This document shows, one piece after another, positions 18,368 through 28,316 of a DNA stretch of 64,000 nt. Positions within the stretch are counted from its first letter, which is position 1; every line of letters starts with the position of its first letter. Source of the stretch: Rheinheimera sp. (GTDB lineage Bacteria; Pseudomonadota; Gammaproteobacteria; Enterobacterales; Alteromonadaceae); the NCBI RefSeq assembly GCF_030824435.1, contig NZ_JAVBXS010000008.1, positions 1-64,000 of the forward strand. Direction: 5' to 3'. The notes beneath the pieces are model-generated. The model searched no databases and was not told the DNA's origin. It saw nothing but the letters and a program-made list of their open reading frames with translations. The translations under genes were made by a program, and so were the position numbers.

Positions 18368-19531
18368 ATGAAATTTCGCACTTTAGCCATTCACGCCGGC
18401 CAGGCGCCGGATGCCAGCACAGGCGCTTTAAATACACCTGTGTATCTGACCAGCACTTTTAGCTACGGCACCGCCGCTGAAGGCCAGGCCCGATTTGCCG
18501 GCCAGAACCCGGGTTTTATTTACAGCCGCTTTGGCAACCCAACCTCAACGGCGCTGGAGCAAAAGCTGGCCGCCATGGAAGGTGCTGATGAGGCTGTGGT
18601 AGTGGCAAGTGGGATGGCCGCCATCAGTAGCATTGTGTACGCCTTAACCCAGCAGGGTGACGAAGTGGCTTTTATTGACCCTGTGTACGGTGGCACAGAT
18701 GCCTTTTTACGTAATACGCTGATACGCGCCGGTGTCACTGTCAAAAGCTACAGCAGCGACGATGATTTTGTTGCCAATCACAACCCAAACACCCGGTTGG
18801 TGTTGTGGGAGCCTATTACCAACCCAACGTTAAAAGTGATCGACAGCCGCAAAATAGTGGCGGTGGCACGGCAAATTGGTGCCATCACTGTGTGTGACAA
18901 TACCTTTTTAACCCCTTATTTATTCCAGCCGTTGTCGATTGGGGTAGATATTGTGATGCACAGCGGCACTAAATACCTGAGTGGTCATGGTGACATTATT
19001 GCCGGTGTGGTGGCAGGCAATGGCCCGCTTATTCAGCGCATCCGCACTATAGCGCTAAAACATATTGGCGCCCCTATGGGCCCGCAGGAAGCTTATTTAT
19101 TACAACGGGGTGTCAAAACCCTGCCACTGCGGATGGACGCGCATTTAACTGCTGCCCACAAAGTGGCGGAGTTTTTGGCAAGTCACCCTAAAGTAGAAAA
19201 AGTGTTTTTCCCTGGTTTAGCTTCCCACCCTGGTCATCAGGTGATTAAAGACACCGCCGCTGGTTTTGGTGGCATGGTAGCGCTGGAGTTGGCCGGTGGT
19301 TTTGAATCTTGCGCTAAGTTCTTAGATAACCTGACATTATTTGCCCAGGCCGTGAGTTTAGGTGATTTAGAAAGTCTGGCTTGCCATCCGGCCTCCACCA
19401 CCCACGCCGCTATGACAGCAGCAGACAGAGCCAAAGCCGGTGTCACTGACAAACTGGTGCGGTTAAGTGTGGGTGTGGAAGACGCCGATGATTTAATTGC
19501 CGATTTAGCGCAGGCACTGGAATTTATCTAA
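18368..19531 (+). CDS. PLP-dependent trans-sulfuration enzyme (methionine gamma-lyase / cystathionine lyase family)
   Basis: A 387-aa Cys/Met metabolism enzyme. The PLP lysine is in MHSGTKYLSGHGD, the phosphate-binding region is SGMAAISS, and SRFGNPT and VYGGTDAF are family signatures. The last third (LGDLESLACHPASTTHA, LVRLSVGVED) is close to methionine gamma-lyase, which cleaves methionine to methanethiol, 2-oxobutyrate and ammonia. However, the Cys that follows YG in classical methionine gamma-lyase (LYGCT) is Gly here, as in cystathionine gamma-lyase or synthase, so the exact reaction is open. ATG at 18368 has AGG about seven bases upstream; the frame begins earlier at 18320. Confidence 0.86.
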   Translation: MKFRTLAIHAGQAPDASTGALNTPVYLTSTFSYGTAAEGQARFAGQNPGFIYSRFGNPTSTALEQKLAAMEGADEAVVVASGMAAISSIVYALTQQGDEVAFIDPVYGGTDAFLRNTLIRAGVTVKSYSSDDDFVANHNPNTRLVLWEPITNPTLKVIDSRKIVAVARQIGAITVCDNTFLTPYLFQPLSIGVDIVMHSGTKYLSGHGDIIAGVVAGNGPLIQRIRTIALKHIGAPMGPQEAYLLQRGVKTLPLRMDAHLTAAHKVAEFLASHPKVEKVFFPGLASHPGHQVIKDTAAGFGGMVALELAGGFESCAKFLDNLTLFAQAVSLGDLESLACHPASTTHAAMTAADRAKAGVTDKLVRLSVGVEDADDLIADLAQALEFI

Positions 19532-19549
19532 GCCAATGCGCACTCATCT

Positions 19550-19561
19550 GATTTGCAAATC
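19550..19561. promoter_or_regulatory. Short palindrome upstream of the M2 peptidase gene
   Basis: GATTTGCAAATC is a perfect 12-bp palindrome 19 bases after the stop of the PLP enzyme gene and before the structured leader. It could be an operator for the peptidase promoter; no regulator is identified. Confidence 0.3.
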
Positions 19562-19583
19562 CTTTACAAGCTGACAATACTAG

Positions 19584-19649
19584 CCGGGCATTGTGAAGTG
19601 CAGCCACTATCAACTGCACTTCACACCTTACAACCATAACAATGCCCGG
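19584..19649 (+). promoter_or_regulatory. Structured leader covering the ribosome-binding site
   Basis: CCGGGCATT (19584-19592) pairs with AATGCCCGG (19641-19649). GTGAAGTGCAG (19593-19603) pairs with CTGCACTTCAC (19614-19624). The loop is 10 nt and there is a one-sided 16-nt bulge at 19625-19640. Together these give 20 perfect pairs. The only Shine-Dalgarno-like element before the ATG at 19658 is GGA at 19648-19650, largely inside the outer stem, so the fold would block initiation. The known riboswitch classes I checked by eye do not fit. Confidence 0.6.
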
Positions 19650-19657
19650 AACCTCAG

Positions 19658-21505
19658 ATGAAACCTCAATTTAAACCAACTTTACTGGCAACCCTGATTG
19701 CCGGTGGCTTTTTACTGAGCGCCTGCCAGCCAGCCGCCGAAAAACCAGTCGAAAACAACACCGCAGCAGCCGTTAGTGCGCCGACAGCCGCAGAAGCCAC
19801 TGCTTTTGTGAAAAAAGCGTCGGATGAAATGGCCACTTTATTGCTGGAAGTCAACCGCGCCGACTGGATCGCCAGCAACTTTATTACCGAAGATACCGAA
19901 GCACTTTCCGCAGCCGCAGGCCAGAAAATGACTGAAACTGTGGTACGGCTGGCCAATGAAGCTGCCCGCTTTAATCAAACCACAGTAGACGCCGACACCA
20001 GACGTCAACTGGATAAATTAAAACTGGCACTAACGCTGGCCGCGCCACAGGACAAAGCCAAAACCGCCGAGCTGGCGGAACTGGTTGCCAAACTCAATGC
20101 CATGTATGGCAAAGGCAAATATTGCAAAACCGAAGGCCAGTGTATGGACTTAGGTGAAATGTCGTCTGTAATGGCCAGCTCACGCGACTACAACGAACAG
20201 TTAGAAATGTGGAAAGGCTGGCACGACACAGCTGCGCCTATGCGGCCTTTGTATCAGCGTCAGGTGGAGCTTGCTAACGAAGGTGCCCGTGAACTGGGTT
20301 ATGCCGACACAGGCGCTATGTGGCGTTCTAAATACGATATGGACGCCAATGCTTTTGCCACTGAGCTGGATAAACAGTGGAGCGCAGTAAAACCTTTATA
20401 CGAAGCTTTGCATTGCCACGTGCGCGCCAAGTTGTCAGAAAAATACGGTGCCGACAAAGTGCCGCTGGATAAACCTATTCCAGCCCATTTGCTTGGCAAT
20501 ATGTGGGCACAGGGCTGGGGCAATATTTACGATTTAGTGGCACCGGAAAACTCTGATCCGGGTTATGACGTCACTAAACTTTTGGCCGACAAAGGTTACG
20601 ACGAACTGAAAATGGTGAAGGGCGCTGAAGGCTTTTTTACCTCTTTAGGTTTTGCGCCTTTGCCGGACACTTTCTGGAGCCGTTCTTTATTTGTAAAACC
20701 GCGCGACAGAGATGTAGTCTGCCACGCCTCCGCCTGGGATTTAGACAGCAAAGACGACTTACGCATTAAAATGTGTATCCAGAAAACCGGTGAAGAATTT
20801 GCGGTAATTCACCATGAACTGGGGCACAACTTCTACCAGCGCGCGTATAAAAACCAGCCGGTGTTTTATCAGGACAGCGCCAACGACGGTTTCCATGAAG
20901 CCATTGGCGACACTATCGCTTTATCTGTGACACCAAAATATCTGCAACAAATTGGTTTATTGGAGCAGGTACCTGACGAGTCGAAAGACATTGGTTTGTT
21001 AATGAAAATGGCGTTGGAAAAAGTCGCTTTCCTGCCTTTTGGTTTATTGGTTGACCAATGGCGCTGGCAGGTGTTTTCCGGTCAGGTAACACCTGAGCAA
21101 TATAACCAGGCCTGGTGGCAACTGCGCGAAAAATATCAGGGTGTAGCAGCACCAATTGCCCGTACTGAAACCGACTTTGATGCCGGCGCTAAATACCATG
21201 TACCAGGCAATACGCCATACACCCGTTATTTCCTGGCGCATATTCTGCAGTTCCAGTTCCACAAAGCTTTGTGTGAAATTGCCAAAGACAATGGCCCTAT
21301 TCACCGTTGTTCTATTTACAACAGCAAAGAAGCCGGCACTGCGCTAAACAGTATGCTGGAAATGGGCGCCAGCCAGCCTTGGCAAAATGCCTTGCAAAAA
21401 ATCACCGGCAAACCGGAAATGGATTCGTCTGCCATTCTGGATTATTTTGCGCCGCTGAAAACTTATCTGGATGAACAAAACAAAGGCCGCACCTGCGGCT
21501 GGTAA
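19658..21505 (+). CDS. M2 family peptidyl-dipeptidase (ACE-like) lipoprotein
   Basis: A zinc dipeptidyl carboxypeptidase homologous to angiotensin-converting enzyme, 615 aa. The lipoprotein signal is LLSAC with Cys23 as lipid anchor, so it should face the periplasm. The zinc site is H386-E387-L-G-H390, and the third ligand E414 in GFHEAIGD lies 24 residues after H390, exactly as in M2 enzymes. A low-complexity Ala/Thr linker follows the lipid anchor. Eight or more Cys in the mature chain suggest disulfides (for example YCKTEGQCMDLG). It probably trims dipeptides from imported peptides. Monocistronic with its own terminator; initiation may be controlled by the leader hairpin. Confidence 0.95.
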   Translation: MKPQFKPTLLATLIAGGFLLSACQPAAEKPVENNTAAAVSAPTAAEATAFVKKASDEMATLLLEVNRADWIASNFITEDTEALSAAAGQKMTETVVRLANEAARFNQTTVDADTRRQLDKLKLALTLAAPQDKAKTAELAELVAKLNAMYGKGKYCKTEGQCMDLGEMSSVMASSRDYNEQLEMWKGWHDTAAPMRPLYQRQVELANEGARELGYADTGAMWRSKYDMDANAFATELDKQWSAVKPLYEALHCHVRAKLSEKYGADKVPLDKPIPAHLLGNMWAQGWGNIYDLVAPENSDPGYDVTKLLADKGYDELKMVKGAEGFFTSLGFAPLPDTFWSRSLFVKPRDRDVVCHASAWDLDSKDDLRIKMCIQKTGEEFAVIHHELGHNFYQRAYKNQPVFYQDSANDGFHEAIGDTIALSVTPKYLQQIGLLEQVPDESKDIGLLMKMALEKVAFLPFGLLVDQWRWQVFSGQVTPEQYNQAWWQLREKYQGVAAPIARTETDFDAGAKYHVPGNTPYTRYFLAHILQFQFHKALCEIAKDNGPIHRCSIYNSKEAGTALNSMLEMGASQPWQNALQKITGKPEMDSSAILDYFAPLKTYLDEQNKGRTCGW

Positions 21506-21506
21506 G

Positions 21507-21553
21507 TTGACGTTTTAAGTAACTTGATGTTTTAAGTAACTTGATGTTTTAAC
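21507..21553. repeat. 17-bp tandem repeat
   Basis: TTGACGTTTTAAGTAAC (21507-21523), TTGATGTTTTAAGTAAC (21524-21540) and the partial copy TTGATGTTTTAAC (21541-21553) follow each other directly after the M2 gene stop. About 2.8 units in non-coding DNA before the terminator. Confidence 0.85.
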
Positions 21554-21557
21554 ATGC

Positions 21558-21585
21558 AAAAACGCCGCTAAATAGCGGCGTTTTT
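21558..21585. terminator. Bidirectional intrinsic terminator
   Basis: AAAAACGCCGCTA pairs with TAGCGGCGTTTTT across a two-base loop. It serves the M2 peptidase gene on plus and the convergent VanZ gene on minus. Confidence 0.92.
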
Positions 21586-21638
21586 ATTGGCCTGCTGTAA
21601 GATTCAAGCCCTTGATGCTCAGGCCAGCCTGACCACAC

Positions 21639-22043
21639 TCAACGCAATTTACGCCGCATTTGCCGATATCTGTTGCCTGTGCCCAGCCATAAAAAACAAA
21701 ATAACTGCGCCAACACAACACCAACTACATCGGCAAAAGCGTCCCATAAATCAAAGTTGCGGGTGCTGAGAAAATACTGGCTGCCTTCTTCCAGTAAAGC
21801 GGCAATCAACACCAGCACAGCCCCCATAAAAAACCGCCTGCCGCCAATACGCCACTGCCGGAACCGGGTTGCAACAGTGAGTAACAACGCCAGGCCTCCA
21901 TACAACATGGCGTGGCCAATTTTGTCACCATAAACATACTGATCGGCAAACTGAATAAACAGATTCGGAATACCACGGTCGGCCTGATAAATCATCCAAC
22001 CGGCAAAGGCCATTAACATAAAACTGGGTAACCAACGTAACAT
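21639..22043 (-). CDS. VanZ-family membrane protein
   Basis: A 134-aa inner-membrane protein with four hydrophobic helices. DKIGHAMLYGGLALLL, EEGSQYFLSTRNFDLWDAFADVVG and LLTVATRF are typical of VanZ-like proteins; the FDLWDAFADVVGV element is the most conserved family motif. VanZ relatives affect sensitivity to glycopeptides or envelope stress, but the function in Gram-negative bacteria is unclear. ATG at 22043 has AAGGA about ten bases upstream; the frame extends to 22112 without a better start. Confidence 0.85.
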   Translation of the reverse strand: MLRWLPSFMLMAFAGWMIYQADRGIPNLFIQFADQYVYGDKIGHAMLYGGLALLLTVATRFRQWRIGGRRFFMGAVLVLIAALLEEGSQYFLSTRNFDLWDAFADVVGVVLAQLFCFLWLGTGNRYRQMRRKLR

Positions 22044-22201
22044 CTGATTTTTTCCTTTATGACTCACCCGCCAAAAAGCTCCGTTACTCACAACAAAAGC
22101 ACCGTTTATCACAAAGTGCTCAGCAAAATCTGAAAGCAGGTTAAACTTTTTGGCAACTGGTTACGACTTAACTTAATAACCAGCCCTGACGGAGAAAACG
22201 A

Positions 22202-22399
22202 ATGAACAACAGTGAACAAAACGACCTTATCACACTGCCCAACCTGCAACAGTTGGGCAAAATGTTGTTTTGGTTTTTATTGGTGATGGTGCTCAGTCAT
22301 TTTTTTCTGTTATTACTGGAAAGCAAAGTAGGTTTGCTTAGTTATTATTACCCTGAACAGCTCAGCCAGTTCCCGTTATTAAGTAAACTTTTGGGTTAA
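22202..22399 (+). CDS. Small hypothetical membrane protein
   Basis: A 65-aa protein without a recognised family. A polar N-terminus (MNNSEQNDLITLPNLQQLGK) precedes one strong transmembrane helix (FWFLLVMVLSHFFLLLL) and a short SKVGLLSYYYPEQL tail. GGAG lies about eight bases before the ATG. Its TAA overlaps the stop of the convergent YceB-like gene. The good ribosome-binding site and clean membrane profile favour a real gene. Confidence 0.6.
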   Translation: MNNSEQNDLITLPNLQQLGKMLFWFLLVMVLSHFFLLLLESKVGLLSYYYPEQLSQFPLLSKLLG

Positions 22400-22977
22400 T
22401 TGCCACTTTTATAAGCCGGCGATAACCTTATTTGTCCGGGCGTCAACTGCAACTGCAGCGGCATATTTAACAACATACGGTGACTTAGTTTATTCGGATC
22501 CAGTTTATATACCGGCATCTGAGCCAACTGTTGTTGTAACAACCGGGCCACTTCAGCCGATAATGGCCGTAACTTCCCTTGTAACCCACCGGCCGCCATT
22601 TCTGAATTTAATAACTGAAAACGGCGCAAATACACAGCCTGACGCTGCTGGTCAAAATAAGGTTCGGCACTTAATGACAGCTTCAGCTGCACCGGCAACT
22701 GCACCATAGCCAACTGCACCAGAGCGCCGGTATCCAACGTCAGCTGAACATCTGGTTTGCCTTGTGGCGCTATCTGCACATCCAGCTGATTCACCTGTAA
22801 CTTCAGCGGTAAACCTGCAACTGTGACCTTTTGTGCAAGCTGCTGAATTTGTTGAGACAGCTGCTGATTTAATTCAGCATCACTGAGACGATAAAACGCC
22901 AACTGATTGGTGTGGCTGCAACCACTCACCACAACAAAAACCAACAACAGACTGCATAAACGCAAACGACTAAACAT
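22396..22977 (-). CDS. DUF1439 lipoprotein (YceB-like)
   Basis: A 193-aa lipoprotein. The signal LLVFVVVSGC contains the lipobox with Cys about 20 residues after the start. The mature part begins LAFYRLSDAELNQQLSQQIQ, which matches the DUF1439 opening of E. coli YceB (YTITEQEINQSL), and ends with a PGQIRLSPAY strand like YceB's PGEIVIPF. It is predicted to hold lipid in the periplasm, but the role is not established. ATG at 22977 is preferred because AGGA is eight bases upstream; an earlier ATG at 22998 is in frame. Confidence 0.82.
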   Translation of the reverse strand: MFSRLRLCSLLLVFVVVSGCSHTNQLAFYRLSDAELNQQLSQQIQQLAQKVTVAGLPLKLQVNQLDVQIAPQGKPDVQLTLDTGALVQLAMVQLPVQLKLSLSAEPYFDQQRQAVYLRRFQLLNSEMAAGGLQGKLRPLSAEVARLLQQQLAQMPVYKLDPNKLSHRMLLNMPLQLQLTPGQIRLSPAYKSGN

Positions 22978-23018
22978 CAACAAAATCCTGTTTAACATGA
23001 ATCACACAGCGGCAGCTT

Positions 23019-23879
23019 TTACAGCTGCGTCACCTCATATCCGGCTTGCTGTAGCAGTTGCAGCAAACCATCGTTGCCTGGCAAATGACCAGCCCCCACC
23101 AGCACCAGCTCTTTGTGCTGGTTACCAAACATCTGCTGAATCTGTTGCAACCAGTGTTGATTACGTTGTGTGAACATCTGCTGAAACAGTTTAGGGTCTT
23201 CTGCCCTGGCATCTTTGAGCAGTAGCTCATCTATTTGCTGCAGATCTCCCAGCCGCCATGCTTTAATCGACTGATGCATTAAAGGCCCAAGTTCAGCAGT
23301 GTTTTCCAGATTTTGCCGGATAAAGTCGTTTTCATAACCTTCGCCCATAGTGGCAATCAGCTGAATTTGAAAATCCAGCGTTTCCAGATACTGCACTGAT
23401 TTATTCTGTTGTTTTGCTTTGTTGGCAAAATAAGCGTCCACCCCTTCACCGGAAATGCCGGTTGCGCTCATTTCCAGCAAACTTAACTGCACTGCAACAA
23501 AACCGGGTTTAAATTTATCCAGCGTCGCGGCGTCAGTGCCGAACTTTTTTAAATAGTCCACCAGCTGTTGATACACAGCAGCCGACAACTTCTGCTTTAA
23601 TCCTGAACCGGCAGGATATTGCAGCTGTTGCATCATGGCCTGCATCGCTTTGTTGTCAGTCGCATCCGGCACCGGCGCTTCAAGATACAACACTGAACTT
23701 TGCGCAAAAGCGGTTTCGAACTCAGCAGGCAGCGGAAACTCAGCGGCAGGCAATAAATGCACAGTGCCACCCAGCAGCACCAGATCATCACCTTTTTTCA
23801 CTTGCCACACCGAGGTTTTTGCCAACACCTGGCTTTGCCACAGCAGCAATAACAGCAGACTGAACTTGAGCATATTCAT
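23019..23879 (-). CDS. TraB/GumN family protein
   Basis: A 286-aa exported protein with a Sec signal (LLLLLLWQSQVLAK, cleavage near residue 20). The TraB/GumN (PF01963) fold shows VLLGGTVHLLP near the N-terminus, with the GxxH pattern proposed to hold metal. RNQHWLQQIQQM followed by ELVLVGAGHLPGNDGLLQLLQQAGYEV near the C-terminus has the GAGHL metal motif. Related Tiki proteins are metalloproteases, and bacterial members are uncharacterised. ATG at 23879 has AAGGAG seven bases upstream. It lies 41 bp before the YceB-like gene, so they may form an operon. Confidence 0.85.
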   Translation of the reverse strand: MNMLKFSLLLLLLWQSQVLAKTSVWQVKKGDDLVLLGGTVHLLPAAEFPLPAEFETAFAQSSVLYLEAPVPDATDNKAMQAMMQQLQYPAGSGLKQKLSAAVYQQLVDYLKKFGTDAATLDKFKPGFVAVQLSLLEMSATGISGEGVDAYFANKAKQQNKSVQYLETLDFQIQLIATMGEGYENDFIRQNLENTAELGPLMHQSIKAWRLGDLQQIDELLLKDARAEDPKLFQQMFTQRNQHWLQQIQQMFGNQHKELVLVGAGHLPGNDGLLQLLQQAGYEVTQL

Positions 23880-24003
23880 CAACCAACTCCTTGTTTATCT
23901 GGTAGGCCTTGCAACTAAAAAGCCGCGCTGATGTTTTAACCTTAACCACATCAGGCGGCTATCTGACTGCAACAACACCCGGATGGACTGTTGTAGTAGT
24001 GTT

Positions 24004-25374
24004 TTAGTCTGGTTTTTTCTGTTTAACCGGTCTTTGCCAGCCGGTGATATGACGTTGTTTAGTGCGGGCAACCACCAGTTCATTGGCGGCTACACTGCTG
24101 GTCACCACTGAACCTGCACCAACTGTGCTGTTTTCGCCCAAAGTTAAAGGCGCCACCAGCGAGCTGTTGGAACCAACAAAAACACCATCTTCTATCGTGG
24201 TCTGGAATTTGTTGGCGCCGTCGTAGTTACAAGTAATGGTACCTGCACCCACATTTACTTTGCTGCCAATTACCGCATCCCCTAAATAGGTTAAGTGGTT
24301 GGCTTTGGAGCCTTTGCCTAATTTGGTTTTTTTCAGCTCGACAAAGTTGCCGACATGGCTGTCGTCAGCAAGTACTGAATCCGGTCTGATACGGGCAAAA
24401 GGCCCGACTGAACAGTCAGCACCCACAACTGAACTTTCCAGCATGGAGTTGGCTTTAATTTCGGTGTTGTCACCAATAGTCACGTCTTTCAGAATACAGT
24501 TGGCACCAATCACCACGCCATTGCCAAGCACCACTTTGCCTTCAAAAATGACGTTGACATCGATCATCACATCGCTGCCGACTGTCACTTCACCACGCAC
24601 ATCAATACGGGCCGGGTCGCGTAAATTGGCGCCGTTTAACATCAGCTCTTCAGCTTTACGCAGCTGATAAGCCCGCTCCAGCTGTGCCAGTTGTACACGG
24701 TTGTTGGCTCCTTCAGTTTCAATTGCATTGGCCGGATGGGCTGTTGCTATTTCCACACCGTCCCGGTGAGCCATGGCAATAATATCGGTGAGATAAAACT
24801 CACCCTGCGCATTGTTATTTTGTAAGTTGGCCAGCCAGTGTTTCAGCTGTTTGCCCGGCACCGCCATAATGCCGCTGTTCACTTCCTGAATTTTTAACTG
24901 CTCAGGTGTGGCGTCTTTTTGTTCAACGATGCCCACCACCAGACCATTGTCCCGTACTATACGACCATAACCTGTTGGGTTGTCCAGCAGCACTGTCAGC
25001 ACAGCCAAACCATGGGCAGGGCGCGCCGCCAGCAGTTTTTCCAGCGTTTCTTTACGGGTTAACGGCACATCCCCATATAAAATGAGCACAGTGTCGTCGT
25101 CAGCAATATGAGGCACAGCCTGCTGCACAGCATGGCCAGTGCCCAGCTGTTCGGCCTGCAACACCCAATGTAATGGCTGTTCACCCAGGCCAGCTTTGAG
25201 CTGCTCAGCGCCATAACCGTACACCAGATTAATTTGTGCTGCGCCAAGCGAATTGGCGGTATCAATCACATGTTGCACCATAGACCTCTCGGCCACTTTG
25301 TGCAGTACTTTCGGGAGGGAGGATTTCATCCGCGTGCCTTTACCGGCCGCCAGGATCACTACGTTTAAAGCCAT
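24004..25374 (-). CDS. glmU: Bifunctional UDP-GlcNAc pyrophosphorylase / glucosamine-1-phosphate acetyltransferase
   Basis: A 456-aa enzyme that makes UDP-N-acetylglucosamine for peptidoglycan and LPS. The N-terminal uridyltransferase starts [18 protein letters not shown], the nucleotide-binding signature. The C-terminal half (from about 250) is a left-handed beta helix with hexapeptide repeats and [19 protein letters not shown], the acetyltransferase site. The C-terminal tail is basic (RPVKQKKPD). ATG at 25374 has AAGGA nine bases upstream. Downstream of atpC, as in most gammaproteobacteria, but separated by a terminator. Confidence 0.98.
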   Translation of the reverse strand: MALNVVILAAGKGTRMKSSLPKVLHKVAERSMVQHVIDTANSLGAAQINLVYGYGAEQLKAGLGEQPLHWVLQAEQLGTGHAVQQAVPHIADDDTVLILYGDVPLTRKETLEKLLAARPAHGLAVLTVLLDNPTGYGRIVRDNGLVVGIVEQKDATPEQLKIQEVNSGIMAVPGKQLKHWLANLQNNNAQGEFYLTDIIAMAHRDGVEIATAHPANAIETEGANNRVQLAQLERAYQLRKAEELMLNGANLRDPARIDVRGEVTVGSDVMIDVNVIFEGKVVLGNGVVIGANCILKDVTIGDNTEIKANSMLESSVVGADCSVGPFARIRPDSVLADDSHVGNFVELKKTKLGKGSKANHLTYLGDAVIGSKVNVGAGTITCNYDGANKFQTTIEDGVFVGSNSSLVAPLTLGENSTVGAGSVVTSSVAANELVVARTKQRHITGWQRPVKQKKPD

Positions 25375-25485
25375 ATCTGCCAATCCTTTTGTGGTTATTG
25401 GCCGATTTTAACTGAACGGCTATAAAATAGCAGCCAGTCCGGCAGCTACTGCTTGCTGTTAGTGATCTGGATGATAAAAAAGCAT

Positions 25486-25513
25486 AAAAAAAGCCACCTT
25501 GCGGTGGCTTTTT
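25486..25513 (-). terminator. Intrinsic terminator of the atp operon
   Basis: AAAAAGCCACC / GGTGGCTTTTT with loop TTGC, 15 bases after the atpC stop. It has a T-run on the minus strand, the direction of the operon. Confidence 0.92.
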
Positions 25514-25528
25514 CAGACTCAGCAAAAA

Positions 25529-25945
25529 TTACTTTTTGCGCAGTTTCTGGATCAGACGTAACTGAGCAATAGCTTCGGCCAATTGAGCCGCAGCTTCTGC
25601 GTAGTTAAAGTCAGCGCCGGCATGTTGCATCGCTTCCTGTGCCTGTTTCTGGGCAGCCAGGGCGGCTTGCTCATCCAGGTCTTCAGCACGGACTGCTACG
25701 TCGGCAAGCACTATCACACTGTGCGGCTGAACTTCCAGCACGCCACCGGCAACATAAATCAGGTGCTCTTCGCCAAACTGTTTAACAATCCGAACCATAC
25801 CTGGCTTGATGCCAGTCAGCAGTGGAATGTGACCAGGTAAAATACCCAGTTCACCTTCGCTACCAGTAACCTGAATGGACTCAACAAGGCCAGAGAAAAT
25901 TTTCTCTTCGGCACTTACTACGTCCAACTGTACTGTCATCGCCAT
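25529..25945 (-). CDS. atpC: F1Fo ATP synthase epsilon subunit
   Basis: A 138-aa subunit of the F1 central stalk. It starts [17 protein letters not shown], and [22 protein letters not shown] is the typical beta-sandwich segment. The C-terminal helical hairpin (about 90-138, ending [12 protein letters not shown]) can inhibit ATP hydrolysis. The last gene of the operon, 23 bp after atpD, followed by the terminator. Confidence 0.97.
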   Translation of the reverse strand: MAMTVQLDVVSAEEKIFSGLVESIQVTGSEGELGILPGHIPLLTGIKPGMVRIVKQFGEEHLIYVAGGVLEVQPHSVIVLADVAVRAEDLDEQAALAAQKQAQEAMQHAGADFNYAEAAAQLAEAIAQLRLIQKLRKK

Positions 25946-25968
25946 TTCGCTCTCCTAAAGCTGTAAAA

Positions 25969-27372
<1,404 letters not shown>

Positions 27373-27393
27373 TCAAACCTGTAAACCTAAGCG

Positions 27394-28254
27394 TTAAACA
27401 GCGGCAGCACCGGCGACGATTTCGCTCAGTTCCTGCGTAATAGCTGCCTGACGGGCTTTGTTGTAAACCAGTTTCAAGTCATCCATCAGGTTGCCGGCGT
27501 TGTCGGTAGCGGCCTTCATTGCCACCATCCGCGCTGCCTGTTCACTGGCTGCGTTTTCCACAACACCCTGATAAACCTGAGACTCTACGTAGCGGTCCAA
27601 TAACTTCTCGAGGATAGCTTTTGGATCTGGCTCGTAAATGTAGTCCCAGCTGTGACTTCTGGCTGACAGCTCTGCTTTTGGCAAAGGTAAGAGTTGCTCA
27701 ATCACTGGCTCTTGCTTCATGGTATTTACAAAGTTGTTGTATACCAGGAACAAACGGTCAATTTTGCCTTCAGAATATTCATTCAGCATCACCCGCACAG
27801 TACCAATGACATCAGCCAAACGTGGTGTATCGCCTGAACCCACTTGTTGTGCAACTACTTTACCGCCAAAACGTTTGAAGAAGGCAGTGGCTTTGTTACC
27901 GATCACGGCAAACTCAGCATTGGCGCCTTTTTCTTTCCACGCTTTGAGGTCGATCATCACACGTTTAAATTCGTTGGTATTCAAGCCGCCGCAAAGACCC
28001 CGGTCTGTTGATATCACAATGTAACCCACGTTTTTCACCGGACGTTCTGTTAAGAACGGGTGGCGATATTCGAGGGTACCATTAGCGATATTACCGATCA
28101 CTTTGCGCATACCTTCAGCGTATGGACGGCTTTGTGCAACCCGCTCTTGCGCTCTGCGCATTTTGCTGACTGCAACCTTTTCCATAGCGCTGGTGATCTT
28201 ACGAGTATTGTTAATACTCCCGATCTTACTTTTTATCTCTTTTGCGCCGGCCAT
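27394..28254 (-). CDS. atpG: F1Fo ATP synthase gamma subunit
   Basis: The central rotor shaft, 286 aa. The N-terminal helix has [27 protein letters not shown], matching the family, and the C-terminal helix has [19 protein letters not shown], which reaches into the alpha/beta hexamer. [15 protein letters not shown] is the conserved Rossmann-like start. It lies between atpA and atpD, spaced by 62 and 39 bp. Confidence 0.98.
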   Translation of the reverse strand: MAGAKEIKSKIGSINNTRKITSAMEKVAVSKMRRAQERVAQSRPYAEGMRKVIGNIANGTLEYRHPFLTERPVKNVGYIVISTDRGLCGGLNTNEFKRVMIDLKAWKEKGANAEFAVIGNKATAFFKRFGGKVVAQQVGSGDTPRLADVIGTVRVMLNEYSEGKIDRLFLVYNNFVNTMKQEPVIEQLLPLPKAELSARSHSWDYIYEPDPKAILEKLLDRYVESQVYQGVVENAASEQAARMVAMKAATDNAGNLMDDLKLVYNKARQAAITQELSEIVAGAAAV

Positions 28255-28316
28255 GACTAATCTCCGAAAATTTCAACGAAGGGTGGTGTTACCACCACCC
28301 GATGCCAATACCTGAA

